Source: Lithodes maja (lineage: Eukaryota > Arthropoda > Malacostraca > Decapoda > Lithodidae). From it: a stretch of 64,000 nt of DNA. Position numbers and translations under genes: made by a program. Location: contig JBAKBP010003138.1 of assembly GCA_037953745.1 (NCBI GenBank), positions 77,001 to 141,000 of the forward strand, written 5' to 3'. Positions 11,740 through 24,439 of the stretch are shown piece by piece. Within the stretch, counting starts at the first letter, position 1, and the number at the start of each line of letters is the position of its first letter. Below the pieces are notes generated by a model. That model was not told the origin of the DNA. It saw nothing but the letters and a program-made list of their open reading frames with translations, and did not search any database.

Positions 11740-14700
11740 TCGTTACACTATGCCCCGGCGTTGGACTACATCCGTACGATATGTGCTTCGGTTATGATCT
11801 TCCCTACATTTTCTATTGAGAGTCGAGAGCAACATTGGCCATCGGGGTTATTGCCTTGCCGATTCACAAAAATCTTACATTTTGGCCTTACACATGTGGC
11901 AACTATTGGGCGATAATATTTCATGTACGCCTCAAGAGCCGCTGCCTCTGTATTGCCTAAGTATAAGATGCAGGGATCTTTGGACCCCGTTTTGTGTCGT
12001 GATACCTGTACGCAAGTTATCTTTCTGCCATCTTCGATTTCTGTTGATCTTCCCTCGTATTCGCCGATTTTATTTTCAGCCCGATATCTTCGTAGGCGTC
12101 GAACGGACAGTCTCACAATCAGTGCATCGCGCAAGCTGACAAAATCTTGTTTTATAAGTGGCTTTGCTGGTGCACGTCCATCGTGGAATAATGAGGCCGC
12201 ATTGTTTATGGGAATTTCAAAAGCATCATTAGTTTCCAGGAGACGTACATCTTCCATCGCCAAAATTGCGGCCTCGTTTTGCTGTTTACGATGTTCTTTC
12301 TGTCCTATCTCTTCCGTGCCAAAGTATTCTGTGGAAGGAAATAGGACATAACACAATTTATAGTTGTACAAAACTCGAGGAATTACTTTTACAAATATAT
12401 AAAACGAAAATATGAAACATTCACATAATTACTCGATAACATTATTAACATTATACTTTCTTTTTGCTTTGACGACCGCTCACCTGACGGGGCCCCTAGG
12501 AGAGTTTCTGTTACTTGGCATTGTTGATTCTCAGTTTCTTTGAGAAAATTGAGAGCATGCAGACACGAGTCCGTCATCATTCGAAGTGTGCTCGCGGAGA
12601 CGGTTTCAGAGCGTGCCATTATTGATCCTCCGGTCATGACAGCTTCCCGGGTGACCTGAATTATCTTAATTAAGTCCCCCCACCCAAAGGGATTTCTCGC
12701 AAATTCCTCCTCTGTTCCGCGTGGCGCAAAGAGTGCATCTCGTTATACTATGCCCCGGCGTTGGACTACATCCGTACGATATGTGCTTCGGTTATGATCT
12801 TCCCTACATTTTCTATTGAGAATCGAGAGCAACATTGACCATCGGGGTTGTTGCCTTGCCGATTCACAAAAATCTTACATTTTGGCCTTACACATGTGGC
12901 AACTATTGGGCGATAATATTTCATGTATGCCTCAAGAGCAGCTGCCTCTGTATTGCCTAAGTATAAGATGCAGGGATCTTTGGACCCCGTTTTGTGTCGT
13001 GATACCTGTACGCAAGTTACCTTTCTGCCATCTTCGACTTCTGTTGATCTTCCCTCGTATTCGCCGATTGTAATTTCAGTAAACTCCCGATATCTTCGTA
13101 GGTGTCGAATGGACAATCTCACAATCAGTGCATCGCGCAAGCTGACAAATTCTTGTTTTATAAGTGGCTTTGCTGGCGCACGTCCATCGTGGATTAATGA
13201 CGCCGCATTGTTTATGGGAAGACAGGAGTCCATCATCATTCGAAGTGTGCTCGCGGAGACGGTTTCAAAGCGTGCCATTTTTGATCCTTCGGTCATGACA
13301 GCTTCCCGGGTGAACTGAATTATCTTAATTAAGTCCCCCCCCCCCCCCCCCAAGGGATTTCTCGCAAATTCCTCCTCTGTTCCGCGTGGCCTAAAGAGTG
13401 CATCTCGTTACACTATGCCCCGGCGTTGGACTACATCCGTACGATATGTGCTTCAGTTATGATCTTCCCTACATTTTCTATTGAGAGTCGAGAGCAACAT
13501 TGGCCATCGGGGTTGTTGCCTTGCCGATTCACAAAAATCTTACATTTTGGCCTTACACATGTGGCAACTATTGGGCGATAATATTTCTTGTACGCCTCAA
13601 GAGCCGCTGCCTCTGTATTGCCTAAGTATAAGATGCAGGGGTCTTTGGACCCCATTTTGTGTCGTGATACCTGTACGCAAGTTACCTTTCTGCCATCTTC
13701 GACTTCTGTTGATCTTCCCTCGTATTCGCCAGGAGTCCGTCATCATTCGAAGTGTGCTCGCGGAGACGGTTTCAGAGCGTGCCATTATTGATCCTCCGGT
13801 CATGACAGCTTCCCGGGTGAGCTGAATTATCTTAATTAAGTCCCCCCCCCCAAAGGGATATCTCGCAATTTCCTCCTCTGTTCCGCGTGGCTCAAAGAGT
13901 GCATCTCGTTACACTATGCCCCGGCGTTGGACTACATCCGTACGATATGTGCTTCGGTTATGATCTTCCCTACATTTTCTATTGAGAGTCGAGAGCAACA
14001 TTGACCATCGGGGTTGTTGCCTTGCCGATTCACAAACATCTTACATTTTGACCTTACACATGTGGCAACTATTGGGCGATAATATTTCATGTACGCCTCA
14101 AGAGCAGCTGCCTCTGTATTGCCTAAGTATAAGATGCAGGGATCTTTGGACCCCGTTTTGTGTCATGATACCTGTACGCAAGTTACCTTTCTGCCATCTT
14201 CGACTTCTGTTGATCTTCCCTCGTATTCGCCGATTGTAATTTCAGTAAACTCCCGATATCTTCGTAGGTGTCGAACGGACAATCTCACAATCAGTGCATC
14301 GCGCAAGCTGACAAATTCTTGTTTTATAAGTGGCTTTGTTGGCGCACGTCCATCGTGGATTAATGACGCCGCATTGTTTATGGGAAGACAGGAGTCCATC
14401 ATCATTCGAAGTGTGCTCGCGGAGACGGTTTCAGAGCGTGCCATTTTTGATCCTCCGGTCATGACAGCTTCCCGGGTGAACTGAATTATCTTAATTAAGT
14501 CCCCCCCCCCCCCCCAAAGGGATTTCTCGCAAATTCCTCCTCTGTTCCGCGTGGCCTAAAGAGTGCATCTCGTTACACTATGCCCCGGCGTTGGACTACA
14601 TCCGTACGATATGTGCTTCAGTTATGATCTTCCCTACATTTTATATTGAGAGTCGAGAGCAACATTGGCCATCGGGGTTGTTGCCTTGCCGATTCACAAA

Positions 14701-15735
14701 AATCTTACATTTTGGCCTTACACATGTGGCAACTATTGGGCGATAATATTTCTTGTACGCCTCAAGAGCCGCTGCCTCTGTATTGCCTAAGTATAAGATG
14801 CAGGGGTCTTTGGACCCCATTTTGTGTTGTGATACCTGTACGCAAGTTACCTTTCTGCCATCTTCGACTTCTGTTGATCTTCCCTCGTATTCGCCAGGAG
14901 TCCGTCATCATTCGAAGTGTGCTCGCGGAGACGGTTTCAGAGCGTGCCATTATTGATCCTCCGGTCATGACAGCTTCCCGGATGAGCTGAATTATTTTAA
15001 TTAAGTCCCCCCACCCCATTGATCTTCCCTCGTATTCGCCGATTGTATATTCAGTAAACTCCCGATATCTTCGTAGGCGTCGAACGGACAGTCTCACAAT
15101 CAGTGCATCACGCAAGCTGACAAAATCTTGTTTTATAAGTGGCTTTACTGATGCACGTCCATCGTGGATTAATGATGCCGCATTGTTTATGGGAATTTCA
15201 ACAGCATCATTAGTTTCCAGGAGATGTACATCTTCCATCGCCAAAATCGCGGCCTCGTTTTGCTGTTTACGGTGTTCTTTCTGTCCTACCTCTTCCGTGC
15301 CAAAGTATTCTGTGGAAGGAAATAGGACATAACCCAATTTATAGTTTTACAACTCGTGGAATTACTTTTACAAATATATAAAACGAAATTATGAAGCATT
15401 CAAATAATTACTCGATAACATTATTAACATTATATATATTTACTGTTTTGCTTTGGCGACCGCTCGCCTGACGGGGCCTAGGAGAATTTCTGTTACTTGG
15501 AATTGTTGATTCTCAGTTTCTTTGAGAAAATTGAGAGCATGCAGACACGAGTCCGTCATCATTCGAAGTGTGCTCGCGGAGACGGTTTCAGAGCGTGCCA
15601 TTATTGATCCTCCGGTCATGACAGCTTCCCGGATGAGCTGAATTATTTTAATTAAGTCCCCCCACCCCAAAGGGATTTCTCGCAAATTCCTCCTCTGTTC
15701 CGCGTGGCCCAAACAGTGCATCTCGTTACACTATG
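11740..15735 (-). pseudogene. Tandem array of truncated recombinase exons
   Basis: At least five partial copies of the exon pair lie head to tail. Each begins at the same junction, where 'gatatgtgcttcggtt' or 'cagtt' is fused to 'atgatcttccc' inside the catalytic exon (about 11,780, 12,780, 13,445, 13,945, 14,610 and 15,765). As a result each copy loses the catalytic His/Tyr box. Unit lengths are roughly 1000, 665, 500, 665 and 1155 bp, and the 665+500 pair is repeated. Inside the shorter units the two exons are fused directly, without the intron, at 'gaagacaggagtcc' or 'cgccaggagtcc'. Variable poly-C tracts (about 13,336, 13,842 and 14,498) shift the frame. None can encode an active enzyme. 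Confidence 0.75.
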
Positions 15736-15748
15736 CCCCGGCGTTGGA

Positions 15749-16126
15749 CTACATCCGTACGATATGTGCTTCGGTTATGATCTTCCCTACATTTTCTATT
15801 GAGAGTCGAGAGCAACATTGGCCATCGGGGTTGTTGTCTTGTTTTATAAGTGGCTTTGCTGGTGCACGTCCATCGTGGATTAATGATGCCGCATTGTTTA
15901 TGGGAAGACAGGAGTCCGTCATCATTCGAAGTGTGCTTGCGGAGACGGTTTCAGAGCGTGCCATTATTGATCCTCCGGTCATGACAGCTTCCCGGGTGAG
16001 CTGAATTATCTTAATTAAGTCCCCCCCCCCAAAGGGATTTCTCGCAAATTCCTCCTCTGTTCCGCGTGGCCCAAAGAGTGCATCTCTTAGAAGACGTTCT
16101 TTTTTCTTGACTGTCACTGTTTTCAT
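15749..16126 (-). pseudogene. Recombinase 5' exon with fused truncated catalytic part
   Basis: An open frame of 125 codons starts with 'MKTVTVKKKERLLRDALFG' and continues through the helical exon. It then joins short pieces of the catalytic exon ('PINNAASLIHDG', 'NNPDGQCC') and ends at the array junction. It shows that the array has lost the intron and most of the catalytic domain in this unit. The N-terminal end is useful as the best guide to the exon start. Confidence 0.55.
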
Positions 16127-16129
16127 TGG

Positions 16130-16520
16130 CTATGTGTCTTCTAGCTAAGCCTCGTACTCCTTAAAGGACAGTTTGACGTGGTCATTCTCGGTGATAGCTA
16201 TGGTGCCAGCTACTATGGGTACATCCTCAACTCCGGCAGGTGACGTTGCTTTATTTTTCTGCAAAATAGATCAATGTTCATGTGAAATATGTCTAATTAA
16301 TGATTCAAAATATATACAATAAAAGTTGTACTGTTTTAGTTGGCATATATTATTTACAAATGCATTACAAGGTTTCTTTACTGTAAAGTGAATTGCTTTT
16401 ATTGCTTTAATGTTTGGCCTATTATTAAGAAAATAATTGAATTATGGAAAAGCAAACCTTACGTACATGTCTGAGGAGTTCCTGGTATTCCATGGAGTCT
16501 TTGATTTTTTTTTAACATTT
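16130..16520. other. Intron-like spacer between zinc-finger and recombinase exons
   Basis: AT-rich DNA with no ORF worth reporting. The same sequence is at about 27,640-28,020. A conserved stretch at 16,150-16,260 with acceptor/donor-like ends could be a further small exon. Confidence 0.4.
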
Positions 16521-16527
16521 CTTAAGT

Positions 16528-16839
16528 TCATATCGATCCGTTTAACTGATTTTGGGCACAAGGGACAATCATATAGGTTTTATTTTTTTCATTTCTTGGT
16601 GGCAGGGACCTTTTCCTAGAGAACCTATTCGCTGCAGCTAAAACATTCTCTCTATCGTCGTTAGTTAGGTACGAGTGGCAAATGTCCATGTGCTTCCATA
16701 GGTTGACCGATTCGCTGTAGCAACCGGCGACTGGGCATGGTCTGCCCGGTGTCTTTGTTGTCTTGCAGATCATTCTGGGATATTGACGATTTCGGCCTTT
16801 GTTTGCATTTAGAAGTTTTCTTGCACACTGCCACTGCAA
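16528..16839 (-). CDS. C2H2-type zinc-finger exon of recombinase gene family (first copy)
   Basis: Reads 'RPCPVAGCYSESVNLWKHMD' followed by 'ICHSYL', a single C2H2-like finger (C-x4-C-x11-H-x4-H type). Basic stretches 'NANKGRNRQYPR' and 'RFSRKRSLPPR' flank it. This is probably a DNA-binding N-terminal part of the recombinase protein, because a second copy (28,033-28,347) sits at the same relative place upstream of the second recombinase copy. The frame continues past a likely splice boundary, so the true exon ends are uncertain. Confidence 0.55.
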   Translation of the reverse strand: MQWQCARKLLNANKGRNRQYPRMICKTTKTPGRPCPVAGCYSESVNLWKHMDICHSYLTNDDRENVLAAANRFSRKRSLPPRNEKNKTYMIVPCAQNQLNGSI

Positions 16840-17186
16840 GAGTGTAGTATTTTTTTCTCGGTCTTTCTTTTTCTACAGTAGTTCATCTAGTTCAATTGTT
16901 TTCTCAAAGTTTTATTCACACTGCAATAATATTTAATATTATCGTATATTACAGCCTGCTACCTCAGACAGCTTCCTAGGCAAAATGTCCCCTAGTACCC
17001 CTTCTGAGCTGACCGTGTAGGAAAACCGTAATAACTCTACGGAGATGGCACATCACGTTACACTATGCCCCGGCGTTGGACTACATCCGTACGATATGTG
17101 CTTCGGTTCCTGTCAACATCACTCTTGCTACTATTTGTACCATTCCCATTGTTATTGTCGTACCGGGGAATCGTTGGCCACCAACT

Positions 17187-17385
17187 TTACCCTGGGAATG
17201 CAAACCTGCAGGCTAGAACTGAAGATCCGTTTTTTGATGCAGATGGTGTATGGTCCTCCTGACTTGTAGTCTCCTCTTGAATTGTAATCACCTCACTAAT
17301 GGATCCTATCAGCACTTCGGACAGAGATCCACAGTCTGGAACTGACAGAGTCCCATCATCCAAGGGTACATTAGTTGACTGTCTC
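17187..17385 (-). CDS. Putative 3' exon of recombinase gene copy 2
   Basis: Counterpart of the 9,803-10,037 exon. It has the same acceptor ('cttttcag'-type, exon start 17,385) and peptide 'VPLDDGTLSVPDCGSLSEV'. A one-base loss in a T run near 17,235 changes the C-terminal reading relative to copy 1. Confidence 0.45.
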
Positions 17386-17578
17386 CTGAAAAGTGTGGGG
17401 CAAAAAATATACAGAAGTTTTTTTTTATGGCAAATATAGAGATAATTGTAGCATGATTTATTAGTATACGATAATTCCCTAAATACACGAAATACTTTGA
17501 TTTTTGTCTTCACATTGTGTGCAATAACCTGGGTGGAACGTATCCTGAAGGAGCGGGAAGAGGACAGGCGGCACTTAC

Positions 17579-17654
17579 ATCCTGTAAAAGCTTTGAAGGG
17601 CGTGACACTCTGGCATCCTCTCCCAGTTCCATTAATGGCAGGCCATGCTGTTTC
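17579..17654 (-). CDS. Putative 76-nt exon of recombinase gene copy 2
   Basis: Same length and same GT-AG boundaries as the exon at 10,211-10,286, with a few substitutions. Conservation of both splice sites in the two copies supports it as a real exon. Confidence 0.5.
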
Positions 17655-17912
17655 CTGAAAGATTATAAAAATGCCGGCTGTTAGTATTCTCACTATTTGT
17701 CCTCTGAAACAAATTTAATCCTTTAGCGGGCAAATGACCTTAGAGGAAGGTTGGAATTTGAATGCAATATCCCTCTGGCATGTTTACCAACTGGCAAAAT
17801 TATATTACCGTGTGTCTCACCTCTCGGACCCCATTTTAATGAAGCATTTGTACATTTTGCCAAATAAAAAGAATAAAATTCTGACTTTTATGTAAGCCTC
17901 ATTAACACCTAC

Positions 17913-18694
17913 CCTAATGCTGCATCACAACGTAGATCCTGCAGACTGTTCACAACTCTGTTTCCAGTAGTCCTGCGATTGGTGAAGTCGTAGTAATTTC
18001 TGCATGTTGTCATGCTGTGGCAGGCCAAGATTGCAAGGGCTTGTCTGTTGGCAAGCGTATCCTCATCTTTGAGGGCGGCTGTGATCTGTGCATGTCGTAG
18101 CTTCCGGCTGCCCACTCTCCCAACAATACCTGCCCTCAGTCCCATCTTGGCAATGATCTTCCCTACATTTTCTATTGAGAGTCGAGAGCAACATTGGCCA
18201 TCGGGGTTGTTGCCTTGCCGATTCACAAAAATCTTACATTTTGGCCTTACACATGTGGCAACTATTGGGCGATAATATTTCATGTACGCCTCAAGAGCAG
18301 CTGCCTCTGTATTGCCTAAGTATAAGATGCAGGGGTCTTTGGACCCCGTTTTGTGTCGTGATACCTGTATGCAAGTTACCTTTCTGCCATCTTCGACTTC
18401 TGTTGATCTTCCCTCGTATTCGCCGATTGTAAATTCAGTAAACTCCTGATATCTTCGTAGGCGTCGAACGGACAGTCTCACAATCAGTGCATCGCGCAAG
18501 CTGACAAAATCTTGTTTTTATAAGTGGCTTTGCTGGTGCACGTCCATCGTGGATTAATGATGCCACATTGTTTATGGGAATTTCAATAGCATCATTAGTT
18601 ACCAGGAGATGTGCATCTTCCATCGCCCAAATCGCGGCCTCGTTTTGCTGTTTATGGTGTTCTTTCTGTCCTACCTCTTCCGTGCCAAAGTATT
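17913..18694 (-). pseudogene. Tyrosine recombinase catalytic exon (copy 2, frameshifted)
   Basis: This is the second copy of the catalytic exon, with the Lys, Arg/His and His/Tyr boxes all present ('SRHKTG', 'SRKLRHAQITA', 'LACHSMTTCRNYYDF'). One extra T in the run near 18,513 (five T where all other copies have four) separates the upstream part (18,435-18,722) from the catalytic part (17,909-18,499). Donor 'gtaggt' and acceptor 'cttccacag' are kept. Either a recent lesion or a sequence error. Confidence 0.7.
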
Positions 18695-18822
18695 CTGTGG
18701 AAGGAAATAAGACATAACACAATTAATAGTTGTACAACTCGTGGAATCACTTTTACAAATATATAAAACGAAAATATGAAACATTCAAATAATTACTCGA
18801 TAACATTATTAACATTATACTT

Positions 18823-19019
18823 ACTTTTTGCTTTGGCGACCGCTCGCCTGAGAGTTTCTGTTACTTGGAATTGTTGATTCTCAGTTTCTTTGAGAAAATT
18901 GAGAGCATGCAGACAGGAGTCCGTCATCATTCGAAGTGTGGCCGCGGAGACGGTTTCAGAGCGTGCCATTATTGATCCTTCGGTCATGACAGCTTCCCGG
19001 GTGAGCTGAATTATCTTAA
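18823..19019 (-). pseudogene. Recombinase upstream exon copy 2, split by piggyBac-like insertion
   Basis: Same helical exon as 11,459-11,738 ('GSIMARSETVSAATLRMM'). It is cut at the TTAA (19,016-19,019) by the 8.5-kb insertion, and its remaining 5' part resumes at 27,516. Confidence 0.7.
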
Positions 19020-19639
19020 CCCTCCCGCATCTATAGGATGCGATCGAGTCATAACGCCACCCCTCCAAGAGTGGTCGTATGACGCAATCGCGTCATAATG
19101 CCACCTGTAAGTTAGAAATATTCCCCAAAAATAAGTTTATGACTCGATTTTGACTCAATTTGGACTGGTAAGTTAGGCATCAGTAAGTTACAAAAGGAAG
19201 TATCTAGCAACCCCATAGCGTCCCTCTCTGAGGAGCGCGGGCCTCTGTAAAGTCAGTAGTTTCCTGGCCCCCAGACTGTGAGGCAGGGTCCCGGCCCTTT
19301 AAATTCTGGGCTCCCTCCCTCTGGCCCACCATGCCTAGCTATAGGCAGGCAATTATGGATTATTTCGTCTACCCAGTGAAAGTGTTTAGTAAATAATTCG
19401 AACTATATATGTATATAAGATGTTACTTGTGTCTTTTGGTGACTGAGGGGAGTGAATCTTGGTTAACCCCTTGAGTATTGATGCAGTTTTGTCTAGGTAT
19501 CATTGATGACTTTACACTATTTTTTGCTTGAAAGACAAATATATTTATCAATAAATACTGCCTACGAAATAAATACATTATAATCACGAAGATGTCACAG
19601 GAATGCTTACAGGAAGTATGGTAAGTACTCTATGGAATT

Positions 19640-20019
19640 TTAGGTATATTACAGTATATTATTATATATATATATATATTATATATAGCCTATATACAGT
19701 ATATAACAGCCCCAAGGTCCCGACCAAGCCCAAGGCCCATAATCGAGTATTTATATTATTATTATATTTTGTATTTTATTTAAATATTTATATATTTGAT
19801 TTATTAGTTTTTATTTATTTTATTTTATTTATTTCATTTTATTTATGTTTATTTTATTTATTTTATATATATATACCGTATATATTTGTTTTGTTATTCC
19901 TGTTCCCCAGGGTGTCTAGCAGATCAGCCCCAAGGTCCTGAGCAAGCCCAAGGCCCATAATCGAGTATTTATATTATTATTATATTTTTTATTTTATTTA
20001 TTTTATTTATATATACAGT

Positions 20020-20094
<75 letters not shown>

Positions 20095-20100
20095 GTATAG
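19640..20100. repeat. AT-rich module repeats and (TA)n tract
   Basis: The module 'aaggcccataatcgagta' followed by an ATT/TTTTA-rich tail occurs twice here (about 19,732 and 19,947) and three times after LINE-C (about 24,529, 24,706 and 24,908). A (TA)n tract runs at about 20,022-20,092. No coding signal. Confidence 0.8.
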
Positions 20101-20110
20101 CAGAGTAGAC

Positions 20111-21407
20111 GTGTGCCGCCTGAGCTCTGCCTCCCATGTTACAAAGACTGTTCTATCGAAACCTTTAATTGCTATTGGGATGGCTCCTGACGTAAAGTGT
20201 TATAAATGCGATAAAACTGATGGGGAGAGAGAGAAGTTAAAGTGGATTGGATGCTCAACTTGCAAAAACTGTGCCCATATCAAATGTGAACACTTGATTG
20301 GCATAAAGACTGAAAACGTAGCGCACATAAACTATGTCTGTGATCCATGTAAGACAAAGCTTGGAGTGTTAACTTCATTTAAGAATGAAATGGAAAACAT
20401 AAAGAAAGAAATGATGAAAGAATTGATTGAATTCAAAGAAAACGATGACCCAAGGTTTTGATGTAATGAGCGATAAACTAAAAAACATCAGGAGTGAATT
20501 AAATGATAAGATGACCCAAGGACTAGACGGTATAACTCAAGAACTTTCAACTCAATTGAAAGTAGTGAAGATGGAGATGCAAGGAGTCACTAGTGGTATG
20601 GGAAATGTTGTTGATGCTATAAGCGCTGACCCCGCGCAAACGTCAGCGGTTTCTGACTCGCCTGGGTGGTCGGATGTGGTGGCGGGGAGAAGAAAGAAGA
20701 AAGAAAAGAAGAATCTACTCGTTCTGAAGGCGACGGATGAGAATGAAAAGGCAACTGACAAGAGAGGAGAAATTTCTCAGGCGCTAGAGGGGATTAAAAT
20801 TCACGATACGAAGTTTACCCCTAAAGGGAACATGGTGATGAATTTTGGCACTGTGGATATGCTGAATGATGCAGTTAAAAAGTTGGGAGAGGTGCCGGCT
20901 GTTACTACAAGGAGTGTGAAAAAATTAAAACCAAAAGTGATGATTTGCAATGTTCATCCTGAAGAGTCCAAGAGTGAGATAATTGATACATTAATTGCAA
21001 GGAATGATTTTCTGGATTCGATTGATGATATTAAAGGAAAGATTGCCATGATTTTTGATAAACCAGCTGCTGGAGGTACAGTCCATTATATCCTGAAATG
21101 TGAGCCTGAAGTCCGTGCGGCTCTCTACAAATATAAAGACAAGGTGCAACTTCAATGGGGAATATATAATATAAGAGACAGGTACCATGCATTGGCTTGT
21201 TTCTATTGCCAGAGATTTGGGCATGCAGAAAATAAGTGTGCTGCTAAACTAAACAGTGATGTGCCTGTTTGTTTTAAATGTGCTGGAACACATAGGTCGA
21301 AGGATTGTAAGGTGACTGTGAGAAAGTGCATAAATTGTATGAGATACGGGAAACAAGACGTGTATCATTCATCATTAGATACCCGGTGCCCGGTCTTTTT
21401 CGAGTGA
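20111..21407 (+). pseudogene. LINE-C ORF1: PHD-like finger plus CCHC zinc knuckles
   Basis: This is the ORF1 nucleic-acid-binding protein of a CR1/Jockey-type element, in two frames (20,111-20,461 then 20,427-21,407) that overlap near 20,450. The first part holds a PHD-like Cys/His cluster ('CYKCDKTDGE', 'GCSTCKNCAHIKCE', 'YVCDPC'). The second has a charged helical region and three zinc knuckles ('CFYCQRFGHAENKC', 'CFKCAGTHRSKDC', 'CINCMRYGK'). It ends at a TGA 84 bp before the endonuclease frame opens. One frameshift separates the two pieces. Confidence 0.75.
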
Positions 21408-21491
21408 GATAGTCAAGGTGAGAGACCTAACTGATCATGGAATCTAGTGCTTTAATAAAGATAAAGGGGGGGACTGATAAACATTCAATCA

Positions 21492-24354
21492 GTGGGAAAT
21501 AAAACCTTTGAAATTCGAGACTTAATTAATGAGGCAAAATATGATGTACTAGCGGTAACTGAAACATGGCTGAGTGAATACGATACTGCTAAAATACTTG
21601 AAATGACTCCTTTAACGCATACCTTCTTGCACAATCCACGAAGAGGGAAGGGAGGTGGTGGTGTGGGAATTTTTCTTACAAACACGTTTAAGAAGACGAA
21701 AATATGTAAATCTGCAAGGTTCGGTAGTTTTGAACATATACAGGTGGGCTGTGAGATTGGAGGCTGGAAATGTACTTTTATTGTTGTTTATAGACCCCCA
21801 AATTTAAGTGCCAGTACATTTATTGATGATTTTAGATTATACTTGGAAACAATTGATATGGTTAGTACGAATACATTCGTCTTTGGTGACTTTAATCTGT
21901 GGGTGGATGTTCCGAATGATTACTATGCTACTATCTTTATAGAATTGATGGAGTCTTTCCACTTGATAAATAAAGTGCATACTGCAACTTCAAGAGGTGG
22001 TCATGCATTAGACTTGGTTTTTACGAATAGAGAAAGCGATATGATAAATGAGCTGTATGTTGAAGATGAGTGTTGTATTTCGCCGGTCCATAAACTAGTT
22101 ACTTTTAACATGCCGTTTGTAAGTAAACCTAGACAATCTAAGACAATAAAGTGTAGGTCAAAAAGAAAATTTGAGCCACAACTACTAATATCGACTGTTG
22201 CGAATGAAATACTAATTAAGAAAAAGAGAACACTGTGCTCACGGTGAATTAATAGATGACTGTACGTCATGTTTCACTAATCTGTATAACAGCATTGCTA
22301 GAGAAAAATACGAAGATATGTGCCCCATTATTGAAAAGAAAATAGTAATAGTTGATAGTGCGCCGTGGTTTAATGCTGATATTCAAAGAGCAAAAAAGGC
22401 CAAGAAGAAATATGAGAGGCTATGGAGACGTCTACGAACCGAAGAGGCAAGAGATAACTATAAAAGAGCTCGGAATATAGAAAACAGGCTCATTGTGCTT
22501 AGAAAACGTGAATACTATATGAATAAAGCAAAAGAAGCTGGATCTGACATGAATAAGCTGTATGTGGTACTTGACAATTTGACGGGAAACAAGAAGAAAA
22601 ATAAGTTACCAGAAGGGATTCCGGATATGACATTGGCGAATTATTTTTCTGACTTTTTTTGTGATAAAATTAATGCCATTGTTGGAAATTTTGGAGTAGT
22701 CGAGACTCAAGACGTTGTTGTAGCTGAGCCTACTGTGACTAAGTTAACAGAATTTACTATGACGGATCTGAATACAGTTAAATCCATAGTTACGAAAGCA
22801 AAAACTTACCCATTGTAGTAATGATCCTATACCGATACGTGAAATAGTGCACAGTAAAATTTGTAACAGTTTTCTGGACATATATGTTGACATAATAAAC
22901 TGTAGCATTGCAACTAATGTATTTCCATCGTCTGAAAAGAATGCGATTGTGAAGCCTATTATTAAAGGGAGCCTTGATTCTCAATGCTTGAGCTCTTTTA
23001 GGCCTGTTTCCAATTTAACATTTCTATCAAAAATTACTGAAAATGTAATTCTGGGTCAGTTATGGGATCACTTGAGTTTAGTGAAGGCTCTCCCAGACAA
23101 CCAGTCCGCATATAGAAGACTTTACTCTACGGAAACCACGATGTGCTCTGTGATTAATGATTTACTCGTGCAAATGGACAATGCGAAGTGTGGAATCTTA
23201 ATTTTGTTGGACTTGAGTGCTGCGTTCGATACAGTGGTGCATAGCTTACTAATAGAAGACTGTAAAGCTATTGGTATTGATGGTAATGCGCTGGAATACC
23301 TTCAAAGTTACCTTACTAACAGAACTTATTGCTGGTGCAAATAAGTAATAAATTCTCAGAGATGAAGCATCTAGGCGTCCCTCAAGGGAGTGTTCTTGGA
23401 CCAATTCTATTCTGTATATATACAATTGCACTATCTAGCATATTAATGAAACATGGAGTGAAATTCAAGCTGTTTGCGGATGACACCCAATTCTATCTGG
23501 CACTAAGTGACGTGGTGAATGTTGAGGAGAAGATTAGTGGTTTACTAAAAGACATTGGGAAGTGGATGGAGTCAAAGCAACTGAAATTAAATGAAAATAA
23601 AACTGAATGCCTATTAGTAGGCAGACGGGTGAACTTTGAGAGACTGGGCGTGCAAAGCCTCAATATCAATGATAGTGTGATGACTGTGAGTAGTGTGGTG
23701 AAGGATTTGGGAGTCTTGGTTGATAGTGAACTGTCATTTAAAAACCAGATTAATCAAACAGTGCGAATCTCTGCCTATCATCTGAGGAATATTGCTTTTG
23801 TGAGAAAATATCTGGATATTAATACAACCAAAATGTTGATCCACAATCATGTAATTAGTAAATTAGACTATTGTAATTCTCTATATTATCGACTACCAAA
23901 TTACTTGCTACGAAAACTACAACTTATAATGAATAGAGCAGCAAGATTAATAAAGAGTTTACCATTCCGTGCGAGTATAACGCCGGCATTAATTGACCTG
24001 CATTGGCTGCCGGTGAAAGCGAGGATCATATTCAAACTGTGTGTTATAGTGTATCAAGCTTTGAACTTTGGAAAGCCGGAATATGTGCGAGACTTATTGG
24101 AAGACTTCAATGTTGGCACTGATATGATGCTGATACATGGCAACGTGCTGCATCAATTGAATGAGCCACGGTGCAATCATGAATTTGGATTTAGGGCCTT
24201 CGAAAAGAGTGCACCGAGACTTTATAATAATCTACCAGTTAATGTGAAAAGGTGTGCGAACATAAAGGCCTTTAAAAAGTCACTAAAAACACATTTGTTC
24301 AGGGAGTGTTATGACTTAAAAGATGGCACTGTGAGACAAGACTACAAGTGCTAG
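21492..24354 (+). pseudogene. LINE-C ORF2: endonuclease and reverse transcriptase (broken)
   Basis: Four frames tile the ORF2 of a non-LTR retrotransposon. 21,492-22,247 is an EEP endonuclease ('AVTETWL', 'VVYRPPN', 'FVFGDFNL'). 22,318-22,818 is the linker. 22,847-23,344 is RT finger/palm with 'LLDLSAAFDTV'. 23,329-24,354 is the rest of the RT with 'GVPQGSVLGPILF' and 'FADDTQFYL'. At least three frameshifts prevent a full product. It follows its ORF1 directly, so this is a nearly full-length but dead element inside the piggyBac-like insertion. Confidence 0.8.
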
Positions 24355-24439
24355 ATGGTTTAAAGGGCAGCTGCGACGAGCGTCACATCTAGTGACGGAG
24401 CGCGGCTGAGAAACTCCACACCAAGTAAGTAACAAGTAA

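Noticed and set aside
10646..15000. Many plus-strand ORFs with repeated peptides
   Set aside because: They are antisense shadows of the recombinase exons; the catalytic motifs and splice sites are on the minus strand.
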